Assembly (NCBI GenBank): GCA_963764565.1 | Contig: CAVXTD010000022.1 | Span: 1-64,000 of the forward strand | DNA: 64,000 bases | Reading direction: 5' to 3' | DNA from: DATBLE01 sp963764565 | GTDB lineage: Bacteria; Actinomycetota; Thermoleophilia; Gaiellales; Gaiellaceae | Shown: piece after piece, positions 1 through 7,260 of the stretch | Position numbering within the stretch: the first letter of the stretch is position 1 | How the letters are laid out: every line of letters starts with the position of its first letter | Translations under genes and position numbers: made by a program | The notes under the pieces: model-generated | Seen by the model: the letters and a program-made list of their open reading frames with translations, nothing else | The model's database searches: none | What the model was told of the DNA's origin: nothing

Positions 1-9
1 AACGCTCTC

Positions 10-729
10 CTAAAGCGGCTTGGCCCTGGCGCCGAGGCGGGCGGCGATGGAGCCGAGGGCGAGTGCGAGCGTTGGCATGATCAGCAGCAACACGAGTCCG
101 CTGCCGAGGTTGTCGCTGACTGCGTACGTGGCGAGGTCCGGTGCCCCACTCCGGTGGAAATCGCGGAGAAGACCAGGATCGTAGGGCCGACCAGCTCGTA
201 GATACGTCGCTGTGACCCAGACGCTGAAGACAACGAGACCGCCGACGATGCCACTCCAGAGCGCAGCCCGAGTGCCCGTCCTGGCGTCTCCGGCGGAGCG
301 CCCGGAGAGCGCCGCAATCGAGGCCGGGCCGAGGAGAGCGATCGCCAGAGGGATGATCACCCAGCCCTTCGCCGGATTCGTCGGGAAGTAGATGACCAAC
401 CAGACAGCGCCGATCGCGAGGCCGCCAACGAGTCCGTACCGGCGGGCAACGCGTGCTTGGTCGGTCCGGTTGCTCGAGAGAGCAATGGTGATCGCCGCGT
501 ACGCGACCAGTACTCCCAGGAAGGCAGCTACAGATGGCCACGCGTGACGACCCGAGCGCAGCCCAGGGTAGTGCACGAGACCGTAGGAGGCGAGAGCGAG
601 AGCGGCGGCGATGCCCGTGAAGACAACCGCTCGCATGCTCCGTGCGCCACAAGCGACGGCGGAAGCTCGGCGCGCCCAGGCTCGGCGCTCGGCAGCCGGC
701 GACGACCGTCGTACATCGTGTGGCTTCAT
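10..729 (-). CDS. Multi-pass membrane protein of unknown function
   Basis: About 239 residues with roughly six hydrophobic segments, for example near MRAVVFTGIAAALALASYGL at the N-terminus and LVLLLIMPTLALALGSIAA at the C-terminus. I do not recognise a family. The open frame extends further upstream, but I chose the ATG at 729 because a purine-rich AGAGGAG lies about six bases before it, and the upstream extension is Arg/Pro/Ser-rich and overlaps the divergent YjbR-like gene. It probably sits in the cytoplasmic membrane. No neighbouring gene hints at its role. Confidence 0.6.
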   Translation of the reverse strand: MKPHDVRRSSPAAERRAWARRASAVACGARSMRAVVFTGIAAALALASYGLVHYPGLRSGRHAWPSVAAFLGVLVAYAAITIALSSNRTDQARVARRYGLVGGLAIGAVWLVIYFPTNPAKGWVIIPLAIALLGPASIAALSGRSAGDARTGTRAALWSGIVGGLVVFSVWVTATYLRAGRPYDPGLLRDFHRSGAPDLATYAVSDNLGSGLVLLLIMPTLALALGSIAARLGARAKPL

Positions 730-830
730 AGGTACTCCTCTGCCGTTCGTCGAGGATCCTAGCCGTCGCCCGGTCGAACCTGATGACGAACTCGACCGGG
801 CTAGCCGCGGGTCGGGCATTCTCTGAAGCC

Positions 831-1241
831 ATGGCAACGATGGACGACCTCGATGAGCTCGCGATGGCGATGCCCGGGACGACCAGGGAGGTCGCCGAGG
901 ACGGCCGGCCGGCGTACCTCGTTCACGGCAAGGTCTTCTGCTTCCACCGCGGCCGGCGCGCTGACGCGGTCGACCGCAGCACGGGCGAGCGGCTGGACGA
1001 CGTCCTGATGTTCCGCGTCGACGGCCCTGAGGCGAAGGAGCTCGTGCTCTCCGACCCACGCGGAATCTTCTTCACGACGCCGCACTTCAACGGCTACCCC
1101 GCGGTGCTGATCCGCATCCCGGATCTCGCGCGGCTCGAGCGGAGCGAACTCGAGGACGCGGTTGTCGACGCGTGGCTGACGCGTGCGCACAAGCGCGTCG
1201 CGAAGGCCTGGCTCGACGAGCACGAGCCGGCCGGCGGCTGA
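831..1241 (+). CDS. MmcQ/YjbR family protein
   Basis: Small alpha/beta protein of about 136 residues that matches the YjbR/MmcQ fold. It has an N-terminal MDDLDELAMAMPGTTREV helix, then the central KVFCFHR strand and FFTTPHFNGYPAVLIRI, and ends in the helical DAWLTRAHKRVAKAWL. Family members are called DNA-binding-like, but their cellular role is poorly known. The frame is open to 783. I preferred 831 because families of this type begin just before the xxLxxLAxxxPG helix; no clear Shine-Dalgarno sequence decides it. It is transcribed divergently from the membrane protein at 10-729. Confidence 0.7.
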   Translation: MATMDDLDELAMAMPGTTREVAEDGRPAYLVHGKVFCFHRGRRADAVDRSTGERLDDVLMFRVDGPEAKELVLSDPRGIFFTTPHFNGYPAVLIRIPDLARLERSELEDAVVDAWLTRAHKRVAKAWLDEHEPAGG

Positions 1242-1276
1242 GCGAAGAGGAGACCGGTGCCGGCGGCGCCGCCCGC

Positions 1277-1558
1277 CTACCGCTTGATGATGTTGTGGAT
1301 CTCGACGATCTCCGGGGGCCCGGCGAGCTCGACGCCGGCCTCGGTGAGGATCGGCATCAGGCGCTGGCCGAACGCCTCGAACTGCTCCTTCGAGTCCCAG
1401 ATCTCGCTGACCCGGAAGCTGCCACCGGAGCTGAAGGCGACGTGGTACTCGAGTCCGTCGGGCGGGAACTTCCCCGATGCCTCGATGGCGGGCATCGTCT
1501 CGTCGTACTTCTCCGCCGTCATGTTGGGCGCTCCAGTGAAGCGGACAAGGATGCTCAT
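1277..1558 (-). CDS. Small dimeric alpha/beta-barrel (ABM-like) protein
   Basis: A protein of 93 residues beginning MSILVRFTGAPNMTAEKYDE and ending in GPPEIVEIHNIIKR. The pattern of N-terminal strand, YDETMPAIE helix, GLEYHVAF strand, WDSKEQFEAFGQRLMPIL helix and final strand is that of a ferredoxin-like dimeric barrel, as in antibiotic monooxygenase-like and YCII-like proteins. No catalytic residue can be assigned. GGAGGA lies just upstream of the ATG at 1558, which is why the longer upstream frame was discarded. Confidence 0.65.
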   Translation of the reverse strand: MSILVRFTGAPNMTAEKYDETMPAIEASGKFPPDGLEYHVAFSSGGSFRVSEIWDSKEQFEAFGQRLMPILTEAGVELAGPPEIVEIHNIIKR

Positions 1559-1775
1559 GCTGTTCCTCCTCGGTCGGTTGGCGGGTACCCTACTCCACCC
1601 CGAGCCCTGTCCAAACCGACCGGGCTCGTTCTGCATCGCCGAGCGAGGGGACAGGTCCGCGAGACCAAGCGGGGCCTGGTCCGGGCCCCACTCCGTGTCT
1701 GCTTCTCGACTCTCGCCAGGGGGACTGCCAGCAGGCGACGACTTTCAGCGTGAGAGCGTTGTCCTCGCCGAAGCG

Positions 1776-1884
1776 CTAGGCAGGCGCAGCGGCCGGTATC
1801 GCGCCGAACTGCCGAACACCGTCCTTGGTCGGCGCGAGCCCTGGAGTCTCCTCGTGCTCGACAAAGTCCTCCGCGAGGTACTCG
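1776..1884 (-). pseudogene. Fragment resembling the start of a SnoaL-like ester cyclase
   Basis: On the minus strand a short frame reads CEYLAEDFVEHEETPGLAPT and continues KDGVRQF before an early stop (TAG at 1776-1778). The DFVEHE..PGLAPTKDGVRQF pattern is typical of SnoaL-fold ester cyclases, which are about 130 residues. Only about 35 residues remain here, with no start codon and no second half. I read it as a gene remnant. The rest of 1559-2000 shows nothing I can support. Confidence 0.35.
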
Positions 1885-2000
1885 CAGAACCCACTCCACC
1901 TCCCTCGTAGATGAGGCACGATCCTACGGCTCGCCGCGACAGCGTGACCGCAGCACCGCGCCTTTGCGCGAGGAACGATCGTGGAGAGACGACCTGCGCT

Positions 2001-2264
2001 CTACGCCTCGACGAGCATCACCAGCGTCTCGGGAAGCACGCCGTCATGCGCCATCGCGTCGGCGGCCGCCTGACTCTCCATCGCGGCCATGACGGCGGCC
2101 ATGTCGGGAACGTCCATCACTACCCCGACCCGAGTCGGATTCTCCGGATCGACGAACGTCCGGATGTTGGTAACACCGAGCGGTCCGAAGAACTCCTCAC
2201 GCCTCGGCGAGGCGAGCCAGTGGTCCTTGTCCTTCACGTCGTGGTACGCCATCACAGTGGGCAT
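2001..2264 (-). CDS. Small conserved protein, probable dimeric alpha/beta-barrel
   Basis: A protein of 87 residues starting MPTVMAYHDVKDKDHWLASP and containing EEFFGPLGVTNIRTF, then VGVVMDVPDMAAVMAAM. The order strand, charged helix, strand (VGVVMDV), helix (MAAVMAAMESQAAADAM) suggests half of a ferredoxin-like barrel of the stress-response/monooxygenase type. The function is unknown. The ATG at 2264 has GGAGG a few bases upstream, so the longer open frame to 2645 is rejected. About 120 bases separate it from the divergent TOPRIM gene. Confidence 0.6.
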   Translation of the reverse strand: MPTVMAYHDVKDKDHWLASPRREEFFGPLGVTNIRTFVDPENPTRVGVVMDVPDMAAVMAAMESQAAADAMAHDGVLPETLVMLVEA

Positions 2265-2382
2265 CGCGCCTCCTCGGTGTTCGGGGTCGAGCGTGACCGA
2301 CCCAGTTCCCGAACCATACGCATCGCACCGTCGTCGCGACCGAGCCTCCGTTTCGTAGTACCTGTAGAACACGTCACCGGCT

Positions 2383-2952
2383 ATGGACTCCGCGGCGGAT
2401 ACCCACTGGCTCGTCCTCGTCGAAGGGCCGAGCGACAGCGCGGCGCTCGAGACGCTGGCTCGACGCTGTGGCCACGACCTCGAGGGCGAACGAGTCGAGA
2501 TCGTCTCCATCGGGGGCGCACAGGCGATCGGGAGGGTGTTGGGCCGGCTCTCGACCGAGGTCAGGGTAGCCGGCCTCTGCGACGAGGGTGAGGTCGGCGC
2601 ATTCGGGCGCGCCCTGGAGCGGGTCGGCAAAGGGCCCGCCGGCACACGCTCGGCCCTCGAGCTACTCGGCTTCTACGTCTGCGAGCCCGACCTCGAGGGC
2701 GAGCTGATCCGTTCACTCGGCGCGGCAGGCGTCGAGGCCGTCCTCGAGAGGAGCGGGAAGCTCTCGTCGTTCCGCACCTTCCAGAGGCAGTCGCAGTGGC
2801 AGAACCGTCCGGTTGAGGATCAGCTCCGCCGCTTCTTCGGAAGCAGCGCCGGAAAGATCCGGTACGCGCCCCTCCTCGTCGAGGCAATCGACCTCGAGCG
2901 CATTCCGCGGCCCCTCGCCGCCCTCCTCGCGCACGTCACCGGGCACGGTTAG
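2383..2952 (+). CDS. Stand-alone TOPRIM domain protein (OLD-like)
   Basis: A protein of 189 residues. The N-terminus LVLVEGPSDSAALETLARR carries the TOPRIM glutamate in a VEGxSD context, as in OLD-family nucleases, and GLCDEGE at about residues 65-71 would be the metal-binding DxD-like motif (here D-E-G-E). FYVCEPDLEGELI around residue 97 resembles the third conserved strand of the same domain. OLD proteins normally carry an N-terminal ABC-type ATPase, but none is encoded here or next door. The protein may be a small nuclease, a primase-like enzyme or an inactive binding domain. Its start ATG is 63 bases before the end of the previous gap, with no strong Shine-Dalgarno sequence. Confidence 0.65.
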   Translation: MDSAADTHWLVLVEGPSDSAALETLARRCGHDLEGERVEIVSIGGAQAIGRVLGRLSTEVRVAGLCDEGEVGAFGRALERVGKGPAGTRSALELLGFYVCEPDLEGELIRSLGAAGVEAVLERSGKLSSFRTFQRQSQWQNRPVEDQLRRFFGSSAGKIRYAPLLVEAIDLERIPRPLAALLAHVTGHG

Positions 2953-3015
2953 TTGCGCGAGTCCGATTGGGCGCAAACAGAGCTAGGCTGCCCGCACGAG
3001 AGCCGAGGAGACCCG

Positions 3016-3579
3016 ATGACCGACTATGTGATCAAGCCGCTCGATGCGGATACCTGGGACGCGTTCGCGCGGCTCGTCGAGCGGCACAACGGTGTGTTCG
3101 GTGGCTGTTGGTGCACCTGGTTCCATACCTTCCATGCCGAGAAGACGTTCACCGCCGAGGGCAACCGCGCCCTCAAGAAGCGGTTGGTCGACGAGGGCCG
3201 CGCACACGCTGCATTGGTGTTCGACGGTGATGAGGCAGTGGCGTGGTGCCAGTACGGCACCCCGGAGGAGCTGCCGAACATCCACCACCGCAAGGAGTAC
3301 GAGGCCGCTCTCGACAGGCCGCCCGACTACCGGATCACCTGCATCTTCGTGGACAAGAAATACCGGCGTAAAGGAGTGACGGCAGCCGCCCTTCGTGGTG
3401 CCGTGGATCTGATCGCGCAGGCCGGCGGCGGGGTTGTGGAGGGGTACCCGCATGACACCGCCGGCCAGAGAGTGTCGGTCCTCTACAACGGCACACGGTC
3501 GCTGTACGAGCGGGCCGGCTTCAGCTACCTCCGCCCCAAAGGCAAGAGGAACTGCGTCATGCGCAGGGTCGTGCCTTGA
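3016..3579 (+). CDS. GNAT family N-acetyltransferase
   Basis: A protein of 187 residues. The central part reads ITCIFVDKKYRRKGVTAAAL, the acetyl-CoA pyrophosphate-binding signature (R/Q-x-x-G-x-A) of GNAT enzymes. The C-terminal SLYERAGFSYLRPKGKRNCV is the usual GNAT ending. The N-terminal GGCWCTWFH segment is typical of a subgroup of unknown substrate. GAGGAGA lies before the ATG at 3016, so the upstream in-frame extension to 2953 is unlikely. It follows the TOPRIM gene on the same strand by 63 bases, and the two may be co-transcribed. Confidence 0.8.
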   Translation: MTDYVIKPLDADTWDAFARLVERHNGVFGGCWCTWFHTFHAEKTFTAEGNRALKKRLVDEGRAHAALVFDGDEAVAWCQYGTPEELPNIHHRKEYEAALDRPPDYRITCIFVDKKYRRKGVTAAALRGAVDLIAQAGGGVVEGYPHDTAGQRVSVLYNGTRSLYERAGFSYLRPKGKRNCVMRRVVP

Positions 3580-3804
3580 GACCTACACGGGTCTCGTCGA
3601 GGGACAACGGCTCGGCGGGTTCGAGCCCGCACCGGAGCTAGCCGGAGGTCATCCCCGGCTGACGGCCTCGGGCCGGGCAGACGGAGGTGACGGGACGAGT
3701 CGAACGGTCGCCGCCTTCCCACGACGGCAAACAATCTGGAACCGTGGGAGACTCGAGACTTCTGGAGGGCCATTGGCCGTCTCAGCTGTAGCGGACGAGC
3801 CGGG

Positions 3805-4029
3805 TCATGAAGGCGGGTGAGAAAATGTCCCCACTGAGATGTTGTCGCGAAGGAGCGGCAGGGTGTCGAAGCTCCGGGCGAGACGACGCTGCCGGGCCTT
3901 TTTGGTTCGTGCCTCGCCGCCCGCGGGTGCGCCGAGCTGACGCGAGTGCTTCGGCGCGCGGTCCCAGTAGGTGCGATAGAGGGCCGTCACGGGCGGGTCG
4001 CGGGCCTCGGCGAGAGCGATGCTGATCAT
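3805..4029 (-). CDS. Doubtful short open frame
   Basis: A 74-residue frame starting MISIALAEARDPPVTALYRT. The same frame continues upstream without a start codon (WHNANQQM precedes the ATG), which gives a coding-like look, but it has no family resemblance and no Shine-Dalgarno sequence. It could be a gene remnant, in keeping with the other broken genes of this zone. The surrounding 3580-4080 stretch holds no other gene I can support. Confidence 0.2.
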   Translation of the reverse strand: MISIALAEARDPPVTALYRTYWDRAPKHSRQLGAPAGGEARTKKARQRRLARSFDTLPLLRDNISVGTFSHPPS

Positions 4030-4082
4030 CTGCTGGTTGGCGTTGTGCCATCGTGTAGCGTCGTCTGATCGTGAAACGTGCG

Positions 4083-4094
4083 GTTTCGCGAAAC
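4083..4094. promoter_or_regulatory. Perfect 12-bp palindrome upstream of a cupin gene
   Basis: GTTTCGCGAAAC is a perfect inverted repeat four bases before the AAGGAGG Shine-Dalgarno sequence (4099-4105) of the cupin gene at 4113. Its position in the leader is where a dimeric repressor of TetR or MarR type would bind. No regulator gene lies beside it, so the operator role is inference. Confidence 0.35.
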
Positions 4095-4112
4095 AACGAA
4101 GGAGGAGAGTTC

Positions 4113-4610
4113 GTGGGTCAGGTCACACCCGCAGTCCCGATCGCGATGCAGCAGGGCGAGGGGGAGGCCCGCTGGTTTCTCGGCGCGCTGACAACGATCA
4201 AGTCATCGGGGGCGACGACCGGGGGGCGCGTCGCCGTCACCGAAAACTGGGCGCCTCGCGGCCACGGGTCGCCGCTTCATGTCCACCACAATGAGGACGA
4301 GTGGTTCTACGTCCTCTCCGGCGAGTTGACCTTCTCGGTCGACGGCCAGGTGATCACCGCGACCGAGGGCTCATTCGTCTACGGCCCCCGCGACGTGCCA
4401 CACACCTTCGCCGTGAGCTCCGACGAAGCGCGCTTCCTCCTCGTGATTGAACCCGCCGGGTTCGAGAACTTCCTCCGCGCGCTCTCCGAGCCCGCACAGT
4501 CGCTCACGCTTCCACCGGCCTCCGTCGAACCACCCGCGATGGAGACGATGATGGCCGCCGCCGCCGAATACGGACTCGAGATCCTCGGGCCTCCCGGCAT
4601 CCCCAGCTGA
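4113..4610 (+). CDS. Cupin domain protein
   Basis: A protein of 165 residues with a single beta-barrel cupin. The first motif is GSPLHVHHNEDEWFYVLSGE (two His and one Glu as metal ligands, about residues 55-75), and the second is GPRDVPHTFAV with the last His near residue 95. The C-terminal 50 residues (PPASVEPPAMETMMAAAAEYGLEI) form a helical tail seen in small-molecule-binding cupins. The substrate is unknown. The GTG at 4113 is chosen because AAGGAGG lies seven bases before it; the open frame itself begins at 4071. Confidence 0.75.
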   Translation: MGQVTPAVPIAMQQGEGEARWFLGALTTIKSSGATTGGRVAVTENWAPRGHGSPLHVHHNEDEWFYVLSGELTFSVDGQVITATEGSFVYGPRDVPHTFAVSSDEARFLLVIEPAGFENFLRALSEPAQSLTLPPASVEPPAMETMMAAAAEYGLEILGPPGIPS

Positions 4611-4634
4611 GCGCCGACATCACGGCTGCTCAAG

Positions 4635-4982
4635 ATGACGCGGTATCTGATCTCGTTCGACGAAGGCGCGATGACCTTCCCCGAGGAGGAACTGCCCGAT
4701 GTGGCCGAGGCTGCCCACACGGTGGTTCGAGAGGCCATGGACGCCGGAGTGTGGGTGTTCGGTGGCGGGCTGTGTTCCCACGAGGAGGTGAGTGTGGTGG
4801 CGACCGATGGGACGGTCAGCGACGACCCGTACCCGGAGAGCAAGGCGTACATCGGCGGATTCTCGGTCGTCGACGTGCCCTCACGCCAGGAGGCCCTAGA
4901 GTGGGCTGCCAAGATCGCCGTCGCCTGCCGCTGTGCTCAAGAGGTCCGCGAGTTCCTGCCCGACCCGGCGGTCGGCAACTGA
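4635..4982 (+). CDS. YCII-related protein
   Basis: A protein of 115 residues with the YCII/DGPF fold: an N-terminal strand MTRYLISFDEG, a VREAMDAGVWVFGGGL helix-strand, and VSDDPYPESKAYIGGFSVVDV followed by ALEWAAKIA. YCII domains form dimeric ferredoxin-like barrels and some act in stress or degradation pathways; the function here is unknown. The gene starts 24 bases after the cupin stop on the same strand and is probably co-transcribed with it. Confidence 0.7.
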   Translation: MTRYLISFDEGAMTFPEEELPDVAEAAHTVVREAMDAGVWVFGGGLCSHEEVSVVATDGTVSDDPYPESKAYIGGFSVVDVPSRQEALEWAAKIAVACRCAQEVREFLPDPAVGN

Positions 4983-4984
4983 TC

Positions 4985-5236
4985 GAAGCTCGACACGGCC
5001 AGTTCACGGTGACGGTCCCGGCGCGTTGGCGCGACCGAGTGGCTATCTCGTGGGGAAACGCCGGTCACGGCGTCTTCCAGTCGATCCGCTTCGCAGGGTG
5101 CCGCTTCGGCGAGGACGTCGGGAGCGCCTACGCGGGCGGCTTCTACCTCCGCTCGCGCTTTTAGCGTGCGTGCCGTTGACGTTTCGTCGGCGAGCGCAGA
5201 CCGTCCGCTTTGGTATCGGGCGCCGCTGCTTTAGGC
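4985..5236 (+). pseudogene. C-terminal remnant of a secreted-type protein
   Basis: One frame reads FTVTVPARWRDRVAISWGNA, then GVFQSIRFAGCRFGED and YAGGFYLRSRF before a stop at 5162-5164. A shifted frame continues ACVPLTFRRRAQTVRFGIGRRC. Together they look like the Cys-containing C-terminal domain of a secreted actinobacterial protein of unknown function. The N-terminal half with signal peptide is missing and the frame is broken near 5160, so this is a remnant. The neighbouring 5237-5371 holds the first copy of the dispersed repeat and nothing else. Confidence 0.4.
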
Positions 5237-5324
5237 CGTCGCGGCTCCGCGCATTGCGCGGTCGCTGCTGCTGGAAGGTCGTCGGCGTCGTTCGTGCCGG
5301 AGTGCGTGGTGGTTGGCATGGCCG

Positions 5325-5347
5325 GTGTTCGGGAATGACCCCTGAGG
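5325..5347 (+). repeat. Dispersed direct repeat, copy 1
   Basis: GTGTTCGGGAATGACCCCTG is the first of five similar sequences in the same orientation between here and 7661. It lies between the remnant at 4985-5236 and the small membrane protein gene. This copy and copy 2 share the variant GGGAATGAC, whereas copies 3-5 have AGGAATGTC. Confidence 0.6.
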
Positions 5348-5371
5348 TAGTGGTACCTCGGCCCGCTTCGC

Positions 5372-5539
5372 CTATGCGTGGCGCAGGAACCTGAAGTAGA
5401 ACGCCACGAACACCAGGACGATGCCAACGTTGGCCGCCAGCCGCTCCCAGAAGTGGCTTCGGAAGAACAGAACGTCCACCCCGACCACGACAGCGGCCAT
5501 CGCGACCACGTACAGCGCTCCGGCTGCCGACCTTCCCAT
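5372..5539 (-). CDS. Small two-helix membrane protein (55 aa)
   Basis: Reading the minus strand from ATG 5537-5539 gives a protein of 55 residues that begins MGRSAAGALYVVAMAAVVVG and ends in VLVFVAFYFRFLRHA. Two hydrophobic stretches are separated by a charged loop (FFRSHFWERL), a hairpin of two transmembrane helices. Proteins of this type occur widely in actinobacteria without known function. AAGGTGG precedes the start by about six bases. It lies 9 bases after the truncated methyltransferase. Confidence 0.65.
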   Translation of the reverse strand: MGRSAAGALYVVAMAAVVVGVDVLFFRSHFWERLAANVGIVLVFVAFYFRFLRHA

Positions 5540-5548
5540 CGAGCCACC

Positions 5549-5875
5549 TTACCGGGGCGGAGTGCGGCCTACACAGCCTCGCGCAACCGGGCAGCACGAC
5601 GACGACGGTACCGGCCAATCCCTCCGCGGGGTGGCGCCCGCCGCAGTACGAGCCGCAAGCCGCAACTGGTCAGAAGAGACATCCACACCCGTGACCTCCC
5701 AGCCCAGATCCGCTGCGACGCTCAGAAATCGCCCTGTGCCGCACCCGAGGTCGAGGCAGCGGCCATGACCACGCCCACGCAGCTGACGAAGTAACTCGTC
5801 GGCGAGTTTGTAATAAGGCCCGTGTGCGTCGAGGAAGTCCGCGTACTCGTCGGCAAGACCGTCGTACCGACTCAC
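5549..5875 (-). pseudogene. Truncated SAM-dependent methyltransferase
   Basis: The N-terminal half is a clear class I methyltransferase. The start is (M)SRYDGLADEYADFLDAHGPY, followed by motif I GRCLDLGCGTGRFLSVAADL and the acidic strand VTGVDVSSDQL. After about residue 78 the frame turns into Arg/Pro-rich sequence and stops at 5549, whereas family members are 200-260 residues. Motifs II-IV and the substrate part are therefore lost by deletion. It could be an inactive remnant. The GTG start at 5875 has only a weak AGGATGG upstream. Confidence 0.6.
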
Positions 5876-5928
5876 GTATCCATCCTAAAGCGAGGTCACC
5901 CTAGTGGAGGTCGCGCAGGCTTGCGCGA

Positions 5929-5949
5929 GTGTTCGGGAATGACGCCTGA
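5929..5949 (+). repeat. Dispersed direct repeat, copy 2
   Basis: GTGTTCGGGAATGACGCCTG, preceded by TTGCGCGA, which is shared in part with copies 3-5. It lies between the methyltransferase remnant and the next cupin gene, 604 bases after copy 1. Confidence 0.6.
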
Positions 5950-5967
5950 CGGCTACCGCGAACGGCT

Positions 5968-6513
5968 CTAGCCCCAGGGCAGCCGTGACCAGTATGACGG
6001 CCGCTGTCGCCGGAAACGCTCGGCTGTCGCATATACCTGCTCCGGATCGGATGTCTCCTTCTCCACACTCGCTTCATAGCGCGCTGCGATGTCCGACACC
6101 GGATACCGCACTTCTGGGCTTACGTGCGCGCCAACCATCAGGACCACACACGGAGCGTCGCCAGTTCCCACGAAGGCGTGCTCCGTCCAGGGAGGTGAAT
6201 GGAAGAAGTCCCAGGCTCGGAGGGGTCGCTCCTCGCCCTCGACGAGCAGCCTGCACTCACCGGCCAGAACGAGGAAGGCCTCCTGATTCGCCTCGGCGTG
6301 GTAGACGCTGCTCTGGCCGGGCTCGAGGACGGTCACATTGATCCCGAACTGCGCGAACTCGATCGGAGACTCGCCGTACTCGTTGGCGAACCAACACGCC
6401 GCGCCCCTCGTCTCCGAAGAGAACCACTCGGCGTCGCGCACGTTGACGACGAACCAACCCTCCGTGACCGGGGCAAGCCCGGAGCCAGCGTCCTCAAGCC
6501 TCGCTTCGTTCAC
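5968..6513 (-). CDS. Cupin domain protein
   Basis: A protein of 181 residues. The cupin core runs from about residue 60 (VTVLEPGQSSVYHAEANQEA) through FLVLAGECRLLVEGEERPL to the second motif FHSPPWTEHAFVGTG. Metal-binding positions H72, E76 and H115 are present in order. N-terminal VTEGWFVVNVRDAEWF and C-terminal YATAERFRRQRPSYWSRLPW tails are typical of stand-alone cupins found in many soil bacteria. The substrate is unknown. The start is GTG 6513 with a weak ribosome site. It is flanked by repeat copies 2 and 3. Confidence 0.7.
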   Translation of the reverse strand: MNEARLEDAGSGLAPVTEGWFVVNVRDAEWFSSETRGAACWFANEYGESPIEFAQFGINVTVLEPGQSSVYHAEANQEAFLVLAGECRLLVEGEERPLRAWDFFHSPPWTEHAFVGTGDAPCVVLMVGAHVSPEVRYPVSDIAARYEASVEKETSDPEQVYATAERFRRQRPSYWSRLPWG

Positions 6514-6559
6514 GCGGCAGATTCTCGCAGTCCAAGCGACGGCTGTCTCGTCTGCGGGA

Positions 6560-6580
6560 GTGTTCAGGAATGTCCCTTGA
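6560..6580 (+). repeat. Dispersed direct repeat, copy 3
   Basis: GTGTTCAGGAATGTCCCTTG, preceded by TCTGCGGGA. It is 631 bases after copy 2 and lies upstream of the HesB-like gene. TCAGG and a partly matching CTTGA could form a weak stem. Confidence 0.6.
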
Positions 6581-6794
6581 AGGACGACTCCGCGTACGGC
6601 GTCTTATGCCGCGTGACGAGTAGGAAGCATGTCCGCTGGTCGGCTGCGCGCTCTGGTGGTCAAGGTATCCGCACCAAGCAGCCTCGGCCCGACGGGCACA
6701 ATGCGTCGAAGAGTTCTAGCGACTGGCTCGGCGCCGTGTCGGATTGGTAGCCTGGGCGCTCCGACCGGAACCAACATGGAAGGAGGTGAGCGCG

Positions 6795-7085
6795 TTGCTC
6801 GCACTCACTGACAGCGCGGTTCAGGCCGTGAAGGACATGGTTTCTTCCGTCGAGGAGGTGCCTGCATCGGGCGGGCTGCGGGTGATCGCCGACAGGGATG
6901 GCAACCAGGCAACGTTCCGGCTCGACGTCGTCGCGTTGCCTGCCGAGAGCGATGAGGTGATCGAAGAACAGGGCGCGCGTGTCTTTCTCGATCAGGAGGC
7001 AAGCTCGTTGCTCGACGACAAGGTGCTCGACGCCAGCCTCGAACAGAACCAGGTCGCGTTCATGCTCGCGGACCAGAGCGGATAG
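6795..7085 (+). CDS. HesB/IscA-like fold protein lacking cysteines
   Basis: About 96 residues, beginning LALTDSAVQAVKDMVSSVEE and continuing GGLRVIADRDGNQATFRLDV and ARVFLDQEASSLLDDKVLDA. The order matches the A-type iron-sulfur carrier fold, including the VFLD...LDD pattern, but all three cluster-binding cysteines are absent, so it cannot bind a cluster in the usual way. The TTG start at 6795 is supported by GAAGGAGG ending eight bases before it. A strong hairpin at 7101-7135 follows the stop. Confidence 0.65.
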   Translation: MLALTDSAVQAVKDMVSSVEEVPASGGLRVIADRDGNQATFRLDVVALPAESDEVIEEQGARVFLDQEASSLLDDKVLDASLEQNQVAFMLADQSG

Positions 7086-7100
7086 CAGCACCGATCCGTC

Positions 7101-7135
7101 GATGGAGGGGTCGGCTTCGTGCCGACTCCTCCATC
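7101..7135 (+). terminator. Strong intrinsic hairpin after the HesB-like gene
   Basis: A 15-bp stem with one G-T pair (GATGGAGGGGTCGGC and GCCGACTCCTCCATC) closes the loop TTCGT, 15 bases after the stop of the preceding gene. There is no U-run, which is common for GC-rich actinobacterial terminators. Confidence 0.75.
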
Positions 7136-7208
7136 GCTTCTTCCCGACGAAACACTGGCCCGGCAAGCCACAAGCAGCGGCTGGGCGAAGGCACCACCGC
7201 CTGCGCCA

Positions 7209-7229
7209 GTGTTCAGGAATGTCCCATGA
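7209..7229 (+). repeat. Dispersed direct repeat, copy 4
   Basis: GTGTTCAGGAATGTCCCATG, preceded by CTGCGCCA, 649 bases after copy 3. It lies 32 bases before the broken esterase-like gene. Confidence 0.6.
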
Positions 7230-7260
7230 GCGAACCAGCGGGAAGTAATCTCGGCTGCCG

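Noticed and set aside
10..1059. Long N-terminal extension of the first membrane protein
   Set aside because: The extension is antisense to the YjbR-like gene and a good ribosome site supports ATG 729.
3610..3650. A tRNA-like T-arm (GGGTTCGAGCCCGC)
   Set aside because: No acceptor, D or anticodon arm can be folded around it; probably chance or an old attachment remnant.
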